Shown one piece after another: positions 23,820 through 34,718 of a stretch of 64,000 nt of DNA; within the stretch, counting starts at the first letter, position 1, and each line of letters opens with the position of its first letter. The notes beneath the pieces are model-generated. The model made no database searches, was not told the origin of the DNA, and was given only the letters and a program-made list of their open reading frames with translations. Origin of the DNA: Antedon mediterranea (lineage: Eukaryota; Echinodermata; Crinoidea; Comatulida; Antedonidae). Position numbers and translations under genes: made by a program. Location of the stretch: assembly GCF_964355755.1 (NCBI RefSeq), contig NC_092678.1, positions 19,812,922 through 19,876,921 on the forward strand, read 5' to 3'.

Positions 23820-24135
23820 AAAAGGACCTTCTTTTATGATGCTTTTTTTCTAAAACATTAGTTCATCGAGGGGCCTATAAGCACTGTATACTCAGGATAT
23901 CATGGGAATCAAGTAAACAAGTACAATATTTGAATAATAAAGGTATCATCCGAGATCCGATTCTCATAGTAGGGGACAAAAGGACCTTCTTTTATGATGC
24001 TTTTTTTCTAAAACATTAGTTCATCGAGGGGCCTATAAGCACTGTATACTCAGGATATCATGGGAATCAAGTAAACAAGTACAATATTTGAATAATAAAG
24101 GTATCATCCGAGATCCGATTCTCATAGTAGGGGAA
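23820..24135. repeat. Perfect 158-bp tandem duplication
   Basis: Two adjacent copies, 23820-23977 and 23978-24135, each beginning AAAAGGACCTTCTTTTATGA and ending TCATAGTAGGGGA. I found no difference between them. It lies about 260 bp upstream of the first methyltransferase start codon, so it could be in its promoter. A recent duplication or an assembly join would both explain it. Confidence 0.85.
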
Positions 24136-24393
24136 AACCCACATGCACACTGGAAAACCAATCACCTCAAAGGTTGGTACCATATTCATATACAGATCAT
24201 TGTCAAGCACGATCATGCCACACTTTGGTCACTATAAATGAAACCAAAGAGGAGTAACTAAATTTCACTTAGATATACCTGATTTATAACTCGCATTAAT
24301 GGTACAGTCCATTGCCTAGGCGGATGCACTGCTTTGTTTGATACCCATTTTAACTATGAATGTGTGACTGATCAGCGGAGAAAGGGAAAAAAC

Positions 24394-27300
24394 ATGTCTG
24401 CCCCCGTGAATATTGACGACTGGCAGTCCAAGTACGAAGAAACCGATACATTTACAATAGTCAAATTGTATGGTGACCATGCGCAAATATATGATAAGGT
24501 AATTATTCTACTTGTATGATTATTATTTTAAAAGAAAACGTCGTAATCTCACTGTGAATGAATGGAAAGTGTCCTTGACCCGACTGCTCCATTTTAAGCT
24601 CTGTCCATATACCACAAGTTTGACAAAACAAGTATGATGTGCCCAAATATGGTAATGACGTGCACAATGACATATGCTCAAATATAATATGATAGTGATA
24701 TTTTTTATTTATTTTCAATCTTTCTACATAAGTATAACATCTAGGCCTCTATATAAATTCGATAAATCACGCGTTAATTCTAGAATGTTTAGGCCCTACT
24801 CGATGGTATATAAAGTTGGATAGAATCTCGGTACTGATGTTAACCCTGTTTACTAATTAAATTTAGTTAGATAATTAGTTATTGGACAATTAAAACGAAT
24901 TTAGGTTCAACGATTTTCCCCAAATACGGGTGTTTTCCGATCGTGGTATACACTGTCTAATGGATGTCCTATTGAAAAATACCTGCACACAATAATACGA
25001 GGATATGCTTCGCATTTTCAAATCTCCTCCTGCGATAATTGTTTTTAATAGCTGAAAATCAGTGGAACAGCTCGAGTACAGTATCATACAGGCCGATTTT
25101 CTTAAAATACTGATTTGCGATGAATGAAACATTCCGATTCTCAGACTCCCAGTAAGGGCCTGTTCAGACATACGGAGTTATGCTTTCGTACTGTACGCGG
25201 CGTACAAGTCCATAGGTCTGAACCAGGAAAAGATTAGTGGAAGCCACCTCGTACGACACTGATATTTCGTACGCTACGAAAGCTCAAGGTATGAGTTTAG
25301 TGGACGTCGCTTACAATACGAAAGTCACGCATCGATGAATATGACCTAGGTTAGATATCTAGCCAATCAAATTACAATATTCGCCACATCACATCGTGAC
25401 ATGTGCTCCTCATCGTATAGCCAAGCTGATCCATTTGTTGTGATCGGTGAACGTGCGAAAAAATCATACCTTTTGTTGTTACACTATACAGTATTATTAT
25501 TAATATTATTATATTAATTAATTTAAAATGTCATCGAAGCGTGCGCATTGGCGAGAAACCGAAGTAAAATACCTTATTTCATTGTGGGGAAGCCCTGAGT
25601 TCAGAGATCGGTTGGAAGTGAAAAACTGGCGTAAAAGCACCGACAACAAGATGTCTGTGTTCAACGAGATGGTGGACACGTTAGCAGATGGGCCATCCTC
25701 ATAAAGAAGGATTTAATATCCAAACGAAATTGAAGGGGTCGTCATATAAAGCGGCGAAAGACCGAGTAAATAAATCTGGAGCCGGTGCAAGTACGGGATC
25801 TGAACATTTTTCTGCCATAAATGATATTTTAGGTCATAGACCAAATATAAACCCAAACCCCAAAACGATCGGCTGGTTGGTATGCCTGACAACCAATCGA
25901 TAATGCCGAGCCCAAGTGTTCGGTCTAGGCCTGTAACTCCTACCCCAACCACTACTACTTTTAATAACAACGAAGGTAGGTCAAAACGTGCGTTAGAGTT
26001 TGGTTAATCGCCAGCGAGTGACATCATATCCGTTTATAACGCAACTTCGTTGCAATGAATCTGAACACTTTGCTCTTACGACGCTCATTAAAATATGACC
26101 TTGGCTGTGATACGAAAGCATAACTCCGTAGGTCTGAACATACCCTTAGTCAATTTATGAGCCCTTGGTTTAACTAAGTAGGTACATTTATGGGCCCTTG
26201 GAGAATAAACTTACAACTGAGATGTACTTTGACAATATTGTAAATACGTATTAACCATTTTTAGTCGACATTTGAATCAAAATTTTCTTACTGTGAATGT
26301 AGTTACTGTTAGATATATAAACACATATACAAAGAACATTTATTACTCTGTGGGTAGGCTCTACTGCTGGATATATAAACAAATAATATACAAATAAAAA
26401 CTTTACTACAGAGAGTTGCTTCTCAACGTTTGTATTAATAATTATAAAAAATATAAACGTCGTAGTGGTGTATCGTTACATGTACTTTACTATTTCAATC
26501 GACTACAACAGGGACAGTTTTAAAAAAGTATTAAAATGTAAATGATATGTTTTACTGTGTTTAGTGGTATATTTTTTATAGGCCTAAACTATAAACATTT
26601 AAAAAGTGCTCTTCCCATCCTCTTCCTCTATTTCTCAACTCTAATGTTATATACAAACACAAATTGTGGGTTTGCTTAAATGAGTTCAAATAAAAAATTT
26701 GGACTCATTTTTAAGACAAGTTTCTCTTTCGGAAGTAGTAGACCTAATTCCCAGGGTGCTAATTTTAGTTGAATACATTAATCATCGTGTCTATTTATTT
26801 GTTTCTGAAAACGACAATGTATTTATAGTCCTGCTGTACGTACATTTAAAATCGCAAGTTTTTTAACGCCGAAATGTCTGGGTATTCGAGAACCATCTGT
26901 GTACCAACTTAGATTATACTTTAATTATAACAATACAATATAGAAAATACATAGAAAAATGTGTAATTTATTTATGCCATCATCTTGTTTTTTTTTTGTA
27001 TTATGGGCACATCACATTTTTTATCACATAAAATGTTTATAGTGATAGAGTTTTGATGTAAAGTTTTCAGGAATTAAAAAAATAGCCTAATCTAAACCAA
27101 TCTAAATCTTAAACCATCAGCACAAGTTACAATCGAGTAGACCACCTAAATAGGTCCATGCTTGGAATGAAAATAATGTTCCGATCTGAATTCAATTAAA
27201 TACAGCATCGTCTGATCACCGGATTATGGTCTATTAAAAAAACACTAAAATATTGATAGGATCATCTACTGCAGTAAACAACGTAAACATTTATTTTCTT

Positions 27301-28970
27301 TCTTTCATCATCTTTCATAAACAATTACAAAATATAATGTAAGTATACAATTTGTACGTTTCTCTTAATGTTGTTTAAGGTTAATATGGGAGATCATATG
27401 GACATTGTCAATGCATTGACGATAGATAGTGTTTTAAAGTACATTCCTGATAAACAAACTCGTGCGCTGGACTTTGCAGCATGCACTGGTCTTTTTGGAG
27501 AACAGGTGAGTATGAGTACAATATGCCTAAAGCGTGGTTCCCACTAGCGACGCAGCACAAGGACGTAACGCAACGCAAGCGAATTGACCAATCACAAGCG
27601 ATGGCTTATTCGCTTGTGATTGCTAACTGTCTATAACGTCGCTTGTCATTGGTTAAAACGCTTGGGTTGCGTTTACGTCCTTGCGTTACGTTCTAGTGGG
27701 AACCAAGCTTTACTATTCATGAAACGCGCAGAGGCGCAATGCAAGTGAGTTAATAGGACACAAAGCAATTATGTAAGCGTACGCAAGCGATTTGACCAAT
27801 GACAAGCAACAGTTCGAATATATTTCCATTGCTTTTGGAATTGCTTACGTAATTCAAATTATTATCAACCTAATGTTCTTCTAACTGACGATTTAGATAT
27901 AACATTATTTCTTTATGAACTTTCCTAAACAAATGTTTTCTATTTCATTTGTCTTTAACATAAACAAACCTAAGTTGATTCTCTGCGTCTTTGATTGTTA
28001 GCTTCATAAATATGGTTACACAAACGTTGATGCATTTGATGGAAGTGCAGAGTGCATAGAAGAATGTAAAAAGAAAAATATCTACACTAACTTCTTAGTC
28101 GAATTTGTAAGCGATAAGCAGCTTCATATACCAGATGGTAAGTATTTAAAAAAAAACGACAAAAACAAAAAAAAATAAAAATCTACGCGGGACGATTTCT
28201 GAGCCGAACTAATGCAGTGATTCGCTGTTGTTTAACAGGTGTATTTAAATTTCTTATAGATTCGTACGATGCTGTTGTTTGTGTCGGTGGATTTTCTAAA
28301 AATCACTTGCCTATCTCAACATTTTCAGAATGGGTTCGAATTTTAAAGCCAGGTAAGCCCGTGTTGTTATGTAATCTCTTCTTCCTCGGTTACATTTGCC
28401 GAAAAAGAAGAAGAGATTACCTTCTCAAATGTACTTAATAACCCAACCCTCTAAATAATCTCTCTCAACTATTAAAAAAAACACGCTATTGATAGATCTC
28501 GAACCCAGGGTAAACCAGTACCGTTTTGATTGTACGATTAATCGGGAAACCACCTCACGACGGTAAACCCTTTACCACTCGACCAAACATTTTGGTTGGG
28601 ATAGTCACGTCAATTGACTATTTAAATGAGGCAAATGTGACCGAGGAAGAATAACTTACCGTGTTGTTACAGTCAACTTTTAATTTGGCCTTTGTGCGCA
28701 TGCGGGCCTTAACTTAGTCATGAATAATATTGTATTGTATGTAATGAAATTGTATAAAGTTCATATTGGGTTTTTTTTTCAGGTGGTTACTCCATCAATT
28801 CATTCCGTCTGAAATGGTTGACAGTCGAACCAATGTACAACGAAGGGAAGATGCTTGCTGAATTAGAAAGATTAGAAAAAGAAGGAAAATGGAAGTGTAT
28901 AAGTAGAGAGGAGGATAACGAGAAAGAAGAGGATAAACGTTTTGTAAAATATATTCACCAAGTTGTTTAA
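24394..28970 (+). CDS. METTL27-like methyltransferase, paralogue 1 (MT1)
   Basis: Five exons: 24394-24498, 27380-27505, 28002-28137, 28260-28352 and 28783-28970, giving 215 residues. Starts MSAPVNIDDWQSKYEET, with the LYGDHAQIYDK block typical of the METTL27/WBSCR27 N-terminus. Motif I is RALDFAACTGLFG, the motif II acid lies in NVDAFDGSAECIEEC, and YDAVVCVGGF then WVRILKPGGYSIN form the C-terminal half of the Rossmann fold. Junction phases are 0, 0, 1, 1. The 3' end has an AATAAA at 28971-28976, right after the stop. It is the most diverged of the five copies (exon 2 is one codon longer; LHKYGYTNV in exon 3). Intron 1 (2.9 kb) carries Helentron-like and Harbinger elements. Substrate unknown; METTL27 itself is poorly characterised. 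Confidence 0.85.
24597..24705. repeat. Palindromic MITE, family B
   Basis: It starts AAGCTCTGTCCATATACCAC and contains 'TTTGACAAAACAAGTATGATGTGCCCAAATATGG'. The right half is degenerate. It lies in MT1 intron 1. Confidence 0.6.
25154..26147 (+). mobile_element. PIF/Harbinger-like element with 3-bp AGT target duplication
   Basis: The ends AAGGGCCTGTTCAGAC and GTCTGAACATACCCTT extend inward as a ~38-bp inverted repeat including GGAGTTATGCTTTCGTA. AGT flanks both sides (25151-25153 and 26148-26150). A 3-bp target duplication and an internal Myb/SANT-like coding remnant fit PIF/Harbinger. The DDE nuclease gene is missing, so this is a deletion derivative. Confidence 0.75.
25528..25903 (+). pseudogene. 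Harbinger Myb/SANT-like protein, frameshifted remnant
   Basis: The frame from ATG 25528 reads MSSKRAHWRETEVKYLISLW and continues to a stop at 25702-25704. The similarity then continues in the +1 frame with KEGFNIQTKLKGSSYKAAKD, KSGAGAST and INDILGHRPN. Trp-rich helix starts followed by a KIK..LK..YK..KD..NKSG block and an ILG.RP end are characteristic of the Myb/SANT-like protein of Harbinger transposons. A frameshift near 25690 inactivates it. Confidence 0.65.
26968..27058. repeat. Palindromic MITE, family B, partial
   Basis: It contains 'TGCCATCATCTTG' followed by 'ATGGGCACATCACATTTTTTATCACATAAA' and 'TTTATAGTGATAGAGTTTTG'. Only the right half is well preserved. It lies in MT1 intron 1. 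Confidence 0.55.
27530..27710. repeat. 180-bp MITE, family A, copy 2
   Basis: The ends are AAGCGTGGTTCCCACTAG and CTAGTGGGAACCAAGCTT, with TA on both sides (27528-27529 and 27711-27712). It is in opposite orientation to the copy at 13350 and lies in MT1 intron 2, 24 bp after the exon 2 donor. Confidence 0.85.
28371..28662. repeat. Inverted-repeat element in MT1 intron 4
   Basis: The end TCTTCTTCCTCGGTTACATT pairs with 'GGCAAATGTGACCGAGGAAGAA' at 28639-28660. An internal 'AGTACCGTTTTGAT.GTACGAT..ATCGGGAAACCACCTCA' block also appears near 10660-10710. Fragments of the terminal sequence occur at 47349-47430 and 62104-62135, defining a dispersed family. Confidence 0.65.
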
Positions 28971-29287
28971 AATAAAGCAGGGCTCAATTTAGCTTTAGTG
29001 ATCTTGTAATTCATTTCCGTTATATGGGTGTATCAATAAGCCAATAGGGTTGGTGAACATCAATCCAAAATACGCAGAATTTTGGATAATTTATAGCGCC
29101 CTCAAGTTGACGTATTTTGGTAAGACTCACGTATTTTGGATTTGTATAGCGCCCTCTAGTTGACGTATCACCAACCCGAATCCAATAAACATCAATCATC
29201 ACTAAATATCTCTTCTAATATCTCAATATTCATCCCAAATGGGATACTGTATAGTATATTTATAATATGCAGTATTGTGTAGGATGT

Positions 29288-29466
29288 TAAGCTCTGTCTA
29301 CATTATCAAACTAGTTTGACAAAATAAAAGTGTGATGTGCCCAAATAATGGTGATAATATATGCCTAATAAATATGGTAGTGATATGACATCATTATGTC
29401 CATATAATCATGGGCACATCACATTTGTTGTCACATAAAGTTTGATATTGTAGACAGAGATTTAGT
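29288..29466. repeat. Palindromic MITE, family B, full-length
   Basis: It starts AAGCTCTGTCTACATTATCA and ends TTTGATATTGTAGACAGAGATTT. The core reads 'GTGATGTGCCCAAATAATGGTGATAATAT' and 'TCATGGGCACATCACATTTG'. It lies in the 3' flank of MT1. Confidence 0.75.
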
Positions 29467-30142
29467 TAAGTTAATTTCGGAGTTAGGTGCTATGGTATGC
29501 GCCTTTTCCGTTCAGCAGACATGAAATTGCAGGATGAATTTTCACCGGACATGACCGTTACACGAGAATCCGTTGAATTCCGATGGTACATTGTTATAAT
29601 GAATCGGCATGTATAGAAGGCAGACGATGTGAGGTCAAAGAGAGGCCGCTAATTTTATGAATATATCGCATTCCATGCATTATTACTTTTTTGTTCTGAA
29701 TCTACTGAATTAAATCTTTCTATCATAGTAATACATATATTGTATGTTTCTGTTGAACAAAAGTTTCACCCGCCTGACCTTTTTTGGAATAGTTTGCTTT
29801 GCTTAGATTTAATAATTGGTTTAGATTAAATTTAGATAAAGCGAAAATTTATTTTTAAACACAATCTTATTTTATGGCACAGCGTTAGGTGAATACTAGT
29901 TTAAAAGACTGAAAATCTCACAGTTTACCACTGAATATAATACCTACACAAGAAGAAACACTGATGAACACGTTCGTTTCGTTACTATTTTCATGGTATT
30001 GTTCCAAATACAATTCAACCATTCTTATCAGAATACCACAACCAGTTGTTGTACAGTTACGGATTTCTGCTGCTTTTAGTACGTGCTGGATTGTTTACCT
30101 CTGTCGCTGTGTAATATTGTTTTAATATTATAGATTTTAAAC
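29467..30142. other. MT1-MT2 spacer, MT2 5' flank
   Basis: The part after about 29880 is homologous to the MT3 5' flank (about 32650-32924), including 'GTACAGTTACGGA' and 'CGCTGTGTAATATTGTTTTAATAT.ATAGAT'. The TATAAAAG present upstream of MT3 is replaced here by unrelated sequence. Confidence 0.6.
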
Positions 30143-32007
30143 ATGGCTTTTCCAGAAGCCTTATTTAGCTTGCGAAAAGAGTTCAGCGTTGTCAATAAGA
30201 AGAAAATTTGCAAGGTATACGACAATCATGCAACAGATTTTGATGAGGTAAGATAATTTGGCGAATCCGCCACGAAATCCGCCAACAACAACGGATTCCA
30301 TAATTGGTATGGGACGCTATGTGTCATAATCTTAATGACGTTTCTCCTTGTTGTTTTCTTTCACATAAGTACGGTAAATACTTTTAAATAAAAAAGCACT
30401 CTATTGCAATTTTTATAGCTGTTGTTTTCTTGTTAATTACAAATTAAAAACATTTGGCAGTATAGGCATATATGATATTTCATTATGGTTGATATGATAT
30501 TAATTGTTTGTGTTCGATAGATAGTTGGTACATTTTCAAGTAATGGCCAAAACATGACGATAAATGCGTTGAATGAATTGGTCCCAATAAAGTGTTCGCG
30601 GATTTTGGACTTTGCAGCTTGTACTGGTCTTCTTGGTATGAAAGTGAGTAGGCCCTAGCCTAGAACATTCTGTTATAACACATGACCACTCAAAATAATT
30701 ACGTATTTATTGCGCTTTGTTATTGTCCCTGTGCTTAAAATTCAAAGAAATTGATATCAGATACTAGTCATCCATTATAATGATAGTGTAGGCTATACGA
30801 AACATATTTCGTAACGGAAATTCCACTAAAATTCCGTGTTAAAACTTCTACCCACTAAAACTTAGCCTACACTTATTAACAATTATCTGGTTTGGGGGGA
30901 TTTTTTTAGGTTTTTTTTGCAGGCGCATAGAAGCGGCTTTACAAATATTGACGCATTTGACGGAAGTCAGAACTGTATAGAAGAATGCAAAAGGAGGGAC
31001 ATCTATACAAACTTTATAGTGGAATTTGTTACTGATGCTCCACTTAGTATTGTCTCAGGTATTACATTGGGTTTTTGGAATTATCGTTCTTTTCTTTTGA
31101 TTCAATCATATTTGAGTTGATCTGAGTATGTTCCGAATGTATAGCTAAAATTAGTGTCCTCCCACTCTTGATATTGTCTGTTTATGTTTATCAATCTGTT
31201 TATGGTAAATAATTATTTTACTAATGAATGGAAATCACCCATGGTAATTTCATCGGTAACGTTCCATTTATTTATGTTAGGACAGGACAGGACATCTGGT
31301 TATTACTATATAACTATTTTCTTTTTTTTTTCTCGTTAACGTAGACACATATGATGGCATTATTTGTTCTGGTGGATTTTCTCTCAATCACTTACCAATC
31401 TCGGTACTTTCAGAATGGACTCGAATCGTTAAACCTCGTAAAATTACATTTTTATACTTATAAATATAATACAATCTTCATAACATTAGAGAAGATCTTC
31501 TTCTTCTTCCTTTCTTTCTTTCTTTCTTTCTTTCTTTCGTTCTTTCTTTATGTTTTTCTTTATTTCCATTCACGTAATCATAAACATACATAAATAATCA
31601 TAGCACAAAACAAAATAATGGAAAGGGGACTCTCTGACGCATAGCTTATACAAGTAGCAACCCCTGTTACAAAAGAATAGATATATAAATTGAAATATGA
31701 AATGAAAAAGGCAAAATGGCATATTCATAATTTAACTGCAAATTTCACTGATTTTACAGAGTATTAAGATATTAAATGTGTCCTTGTTTTTATTATATCA
31801 GGAGGTTACGTAATCAACACATTTCCAAAGAAGTGGAAGGATATAGAACCAATGTACAACGATGAGAAGTTTGATAATGAGTTACAGCGATTAGAAAAAG
31901 AAGGGAAATGGACGTTTGTTCGTAAAGAACTCTCTGATCCTGAAAATTATGAAAAATGTTATATAATGTATATACATCAAATACTGCAATCGATAAAATT
32001 GAAATGA
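30143..32007 (+). CDS. METTL27-like methyltransferase, paralogue 2 (MT2)
   Basis: Exons 30143-30247, 30521-30643, 30923-31058, 31345-31437 and 31802-32007 give 220 residues. Starts MAFPEALFSLRKEF; motif I is SRILDFAACTGLLG; then NIDAFDGSQNCIEECKRRD, YDGIICSGGFSLNHLPISV and WTRIVKP. Two oddities set it apart from MT3. The exon 4 end reads CCTC|GTAAAA where the paralogues have a G before the donor, so the spliced codon becomes Arg (PRG in place of PGG). Its last exon has CAA where MT3 has TAA, extending the C-terminus to ILQSIKLK. The donor GTAAAA is also weak. It could be expressed with these changes or be drifting; the frame is otherwise open. Confidence 0.8.
31498..31562. repeat. (CTTT)n microsatellite
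   Basis: About 65 bp of CTTC/CTTT repeats with one CGTT interruption, in intron 4 of MT2. The MT3 intron lacks it at the matching place, so it arose after their duplication. Confidence 0.85.
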
Positions 32008-32853
32008 TTTCATTTATATTTTATATACAGTAATACATAATGTTTCTATTTTGATATTAAATTTTTGTATTAAAATAATGGTAAAGCCCAGCTGTGTAAA
32101 TACATTACAGTATTGCTGTAGTAATTGTAATAATTATAATTATTATATTATAATTATATTATTAGATTTATTACCGTACATAAAGTACAGTAGGGTTAAA
32201 AAGGGGCCTACCTTGTATTACCCGGTCTTTATATTAAAGTTTAAGTCGTAATATTACAACCCAGTTGAACACATCTTAAATGTATTTTGTTTTTTAAATA
32301 AATGATTATTTTTCTTAATAATATAAATAGATGCATGTTTGTGTTATTGATCGCATGGAACTTAATAATACATATAAACCTTGGCCAAAAATAGACAATA
32401 AAGAAGTGGTAGAATTGTTAAATACATTCTAAATATGAGGGCCTAACCTAGTTTTACCTATTATTGAAGATTTATAATCAGAGGTTACCAGTTGGCCGTA
32501 ACCAACTATTTATTTGTCTTTTTTTTTTACACACGGGTCACAGAGCAAGGAGGATTTGCCTTTTGTTAAAATATCACAATACTTTCTTTTGACTGTTACT
32601 TTACTCTATGCTAATATTCTAGATTGCTACCATTATTAGAGCAGATAACTGACTTTACCAAGGCCGCTCTGAAATAATAACAAAAGACTATAAAAACAGA
32701 GGCCATGTGTAATAGCTTGAACCAAAAACGAAGGCAACGAAGGTAGAAATAGATACATCCATGATTCAACAATACAACAATTCCTATTTTTCCAAATACA
32801 ATACAACCATTATTATCAGAATAATTACAACCAATCATTGTACAGTTACGGAC
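32008..32853. other. MT2-MT3 spacer
   Basis: AT-rich spacer. Its beginning is homologous to the MT3 3' flank (the 'TACAGTAGGG' and 'CCTACC..GTATTACCCGGTCTT' blocks at about 32170-32230 and 34845-34890) and its end to the MT2 5' flank, as expected for a tandem unit boundary. No other gene seen. Confidence 0.55.
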
Positions 32854-32861
32854 TATAAAAG
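32854..32861 (+). promoter_or_regulatory. TATA box candidate for MT3, with upstream CCAAT
   Basis: TATAAAAG lies 64-71 bp upstream of the MT3 start codon, and CCAAT lies about 22 bp further upstream (32831-32835). The flank of MT2 is homologous on both sides of this position but lacks the TATA sequence. This is a position and motif match only; no transcription start is known. Confidence 0.5.
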
Positions 32862-32924
32862 CCAATAACCGTACTGTTGTGTGGCTGTTGCTGTGTAATA
32901 TTGTTTTAATATATAGATTTAAAC

Positions 32925-34602
32925 ATGGCTTTTCCAGAAGGCTTATCTAGCTTGCAAAAAGAGTTCAGCGTTGTCAATAAGAAGAAAATTTGCAAGGTAT
33001 ACGACAATCATGCAACAGATTTTGATGAGGTAAGATAATTTGGTGAATCCGCCACGAAATCCGACAACAACTGATTCCATAATATTGGTATGGGTCGCTA
33101 TATGTGTTATAATCTCAATGACATTTCTCCTTGTTCTCTTTCACATACGTACTTTAAATACATTTAAATCAAAAAGCACTCTATTGCGATTGTTGTTTTC
33201 TTGTTAATTACAAATTACATAAAAGAACATTTGGCAGTATATGCCTATATGATATTTCATTATGATTGATATTAATTGTTTGTCTTCGATAGATTGTTGG
33301 TACATTTACAGGTAAAGGCCAAAACATGACGATAAATGCGTTGAATGAATTGGTCCCAATAAAGAGTTCGCGGATTTTGGACTTTGCCGCTTGTACTGGT
33401 CTTCTTGGAGTGAAAGTAAGTAGCCTAGAACATTCTGTTATAACACATGACCAATCAAAATAATTACGTATTTATTGTGCTTTGTTATAATAATAATTTA
33501 TAGTGTAGGCCTACGCAACATTGATCGTAACGCAAATTCCAATAAAATTCGTATTAAAACTTCTACCCACTAAACCTTAGCATAAACTTATTAACAATTA
33601 TCTTGGTTTTTTTTTTGCAGACGCATAGAAGCGGCTATACAAATATTGACGCATTTGACGGAAGTCAGAACTGTATAGAAGAATGCAAAAGGAGAGACAT
33701 CTATACAAACTTTATAGTGGAATTTGTTACCGATGCTCCACTTAGTATTGCCTCAGGTATTGCATTGGGTTTTTTAATATAATTATCTTTCTTTTTCTTT
33801 AATACTGATTCAATAATTTTATAGTTGATCTGAGTATGCTCAGAATGTAGAACTAAATGTAGTCTCCTCCCACCCTTGATATGGTTTGTTTACGTCATCT
33901 TCAATTTATCCGTTCAGAGGTGAAGTATTGTTAAGTGCCAAAATGTTTATTTTTACCAACATTAAACCATCACTTTCTAGAACCTGGACTATGAAACGTC
34001 ACAAAAGAAACATGAATATTCATTAGTCATATATCCATAAAGTGTGACGTAAAAATTGAGCTAACTACAATTTTCTAACATGCAAACGCTTTCTGTCGAG
34101 CCGTCTGTGTAGTTGAACAAAAAATCGCTTCCCGGATGATATTTGGTTATAGATATTTTCTTTTTTTATCTCTGTCATTGACGTAGACACATATGATGGT
34201 ATTATTTGTTCTGGTGGATTTGCTCTCAATCACTTACCGATCTCGGTACTTTCAGAATGGACTCGAATCGTTAAGCCTGGTAAAATTACATTGTTATACT
34301 TATATAATACTCTTCATAACATTAGAAAAGATCTTCATACTTGAACTGCAAATGTTCACTGATTTTACAAGAGTGTATTAAGATATGTAATGTGTGCTTA
34401 TTTTATTATATCAGGTGGTTACGTAATCAGCGCATTTCGAAACAAGTGGAAGGATATAGAACCAATGTACAACGAAGGGAAGTTTGATAATGAGTTACAG
34501 CGATTAGAAAAAGAAGGGAAATGGACGTTTGTTCGTAAAGAACTGTCTGATCCTGAAAATTATGAAAAATGTTATATAATTTATATACATCAAATACTGT
34601 AA
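32925..34602 (+). CDS. METTL27-like methyltransferase, paralogue 3 (MT3)
   Basis: Exons 32925-33029, 33293-33415, 33621-33756, 34187-34279 and 34415-34602 give 214 residues. Starts MAFPEGLSSLQKEFSVVN. Key blocks: KVYDNHATDFDE, SRILDFAACTGLLGVK, NIDAFDGSQNCIEEC, YTNFIVEFVTDAPLSIASG, YDGIICSGGFALNHLPIS, WTRIVKPGGYVIS, then MYNEGKFDNELQRLEKEGKW. All splice sites are canonical and phases match MT1. It is the closest paralogue of MT2, including in intron sequence, so these two come from a fairly recent tandem duplication. A Rossmann-fold, SAM-dependent methyltransferase role follows from family membership; the substrate is unknown. Confidence 0.85.
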
Positions 34603-34613
34603 TCGATAAAATT

Positions 34614-34718
34614 GAAATGATTTCATTTACAAGTTATATAGGCCCTATGAAATGATTTCATTTACAAGTTATATAGGCCCTATGAAATGATTTCATTTAC
34701 AAGTTATATAGGCCCTAA
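34614..34718. repeat. Three tandem copies of a 35-bp unit in the MT3 3' flank
   Basis: The unit starts AAATGATTTCATTTACAAGT and ends ATAGGCCCTATG. It occurs three times in a row with almost no change, just after the MT3 stop codon. MT2 has one diverged copy at the same place, so expansion happened after the MT2/MT3 split. Confidence 0.85.

Larger units (their letters stand above)
24738..26905. mobile_element. Helentron-like non-autonomous repeat, copy A (family D), with a nested Harbinger element
   Basis: Shared blocks with copies B (43798-45150) and C (55410-56565) are 'CTATATAAATTCGATAAATC', 'AAACGAATTTAGGTTCAACGATTT.CCCCAAATA', TTTTTAATAGCTGAAAA and the end block TATTCGAGAACCATCTGTG. It is interrupted at 25151 by the Harbinger-like element. 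Assignment to Helitron/Helentron is inferred from the TCTATATATAAA start and absence of terminal inverted repeats seen in copies B and C. No Rep/helicase coding is visible. Confidence 0.6.
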
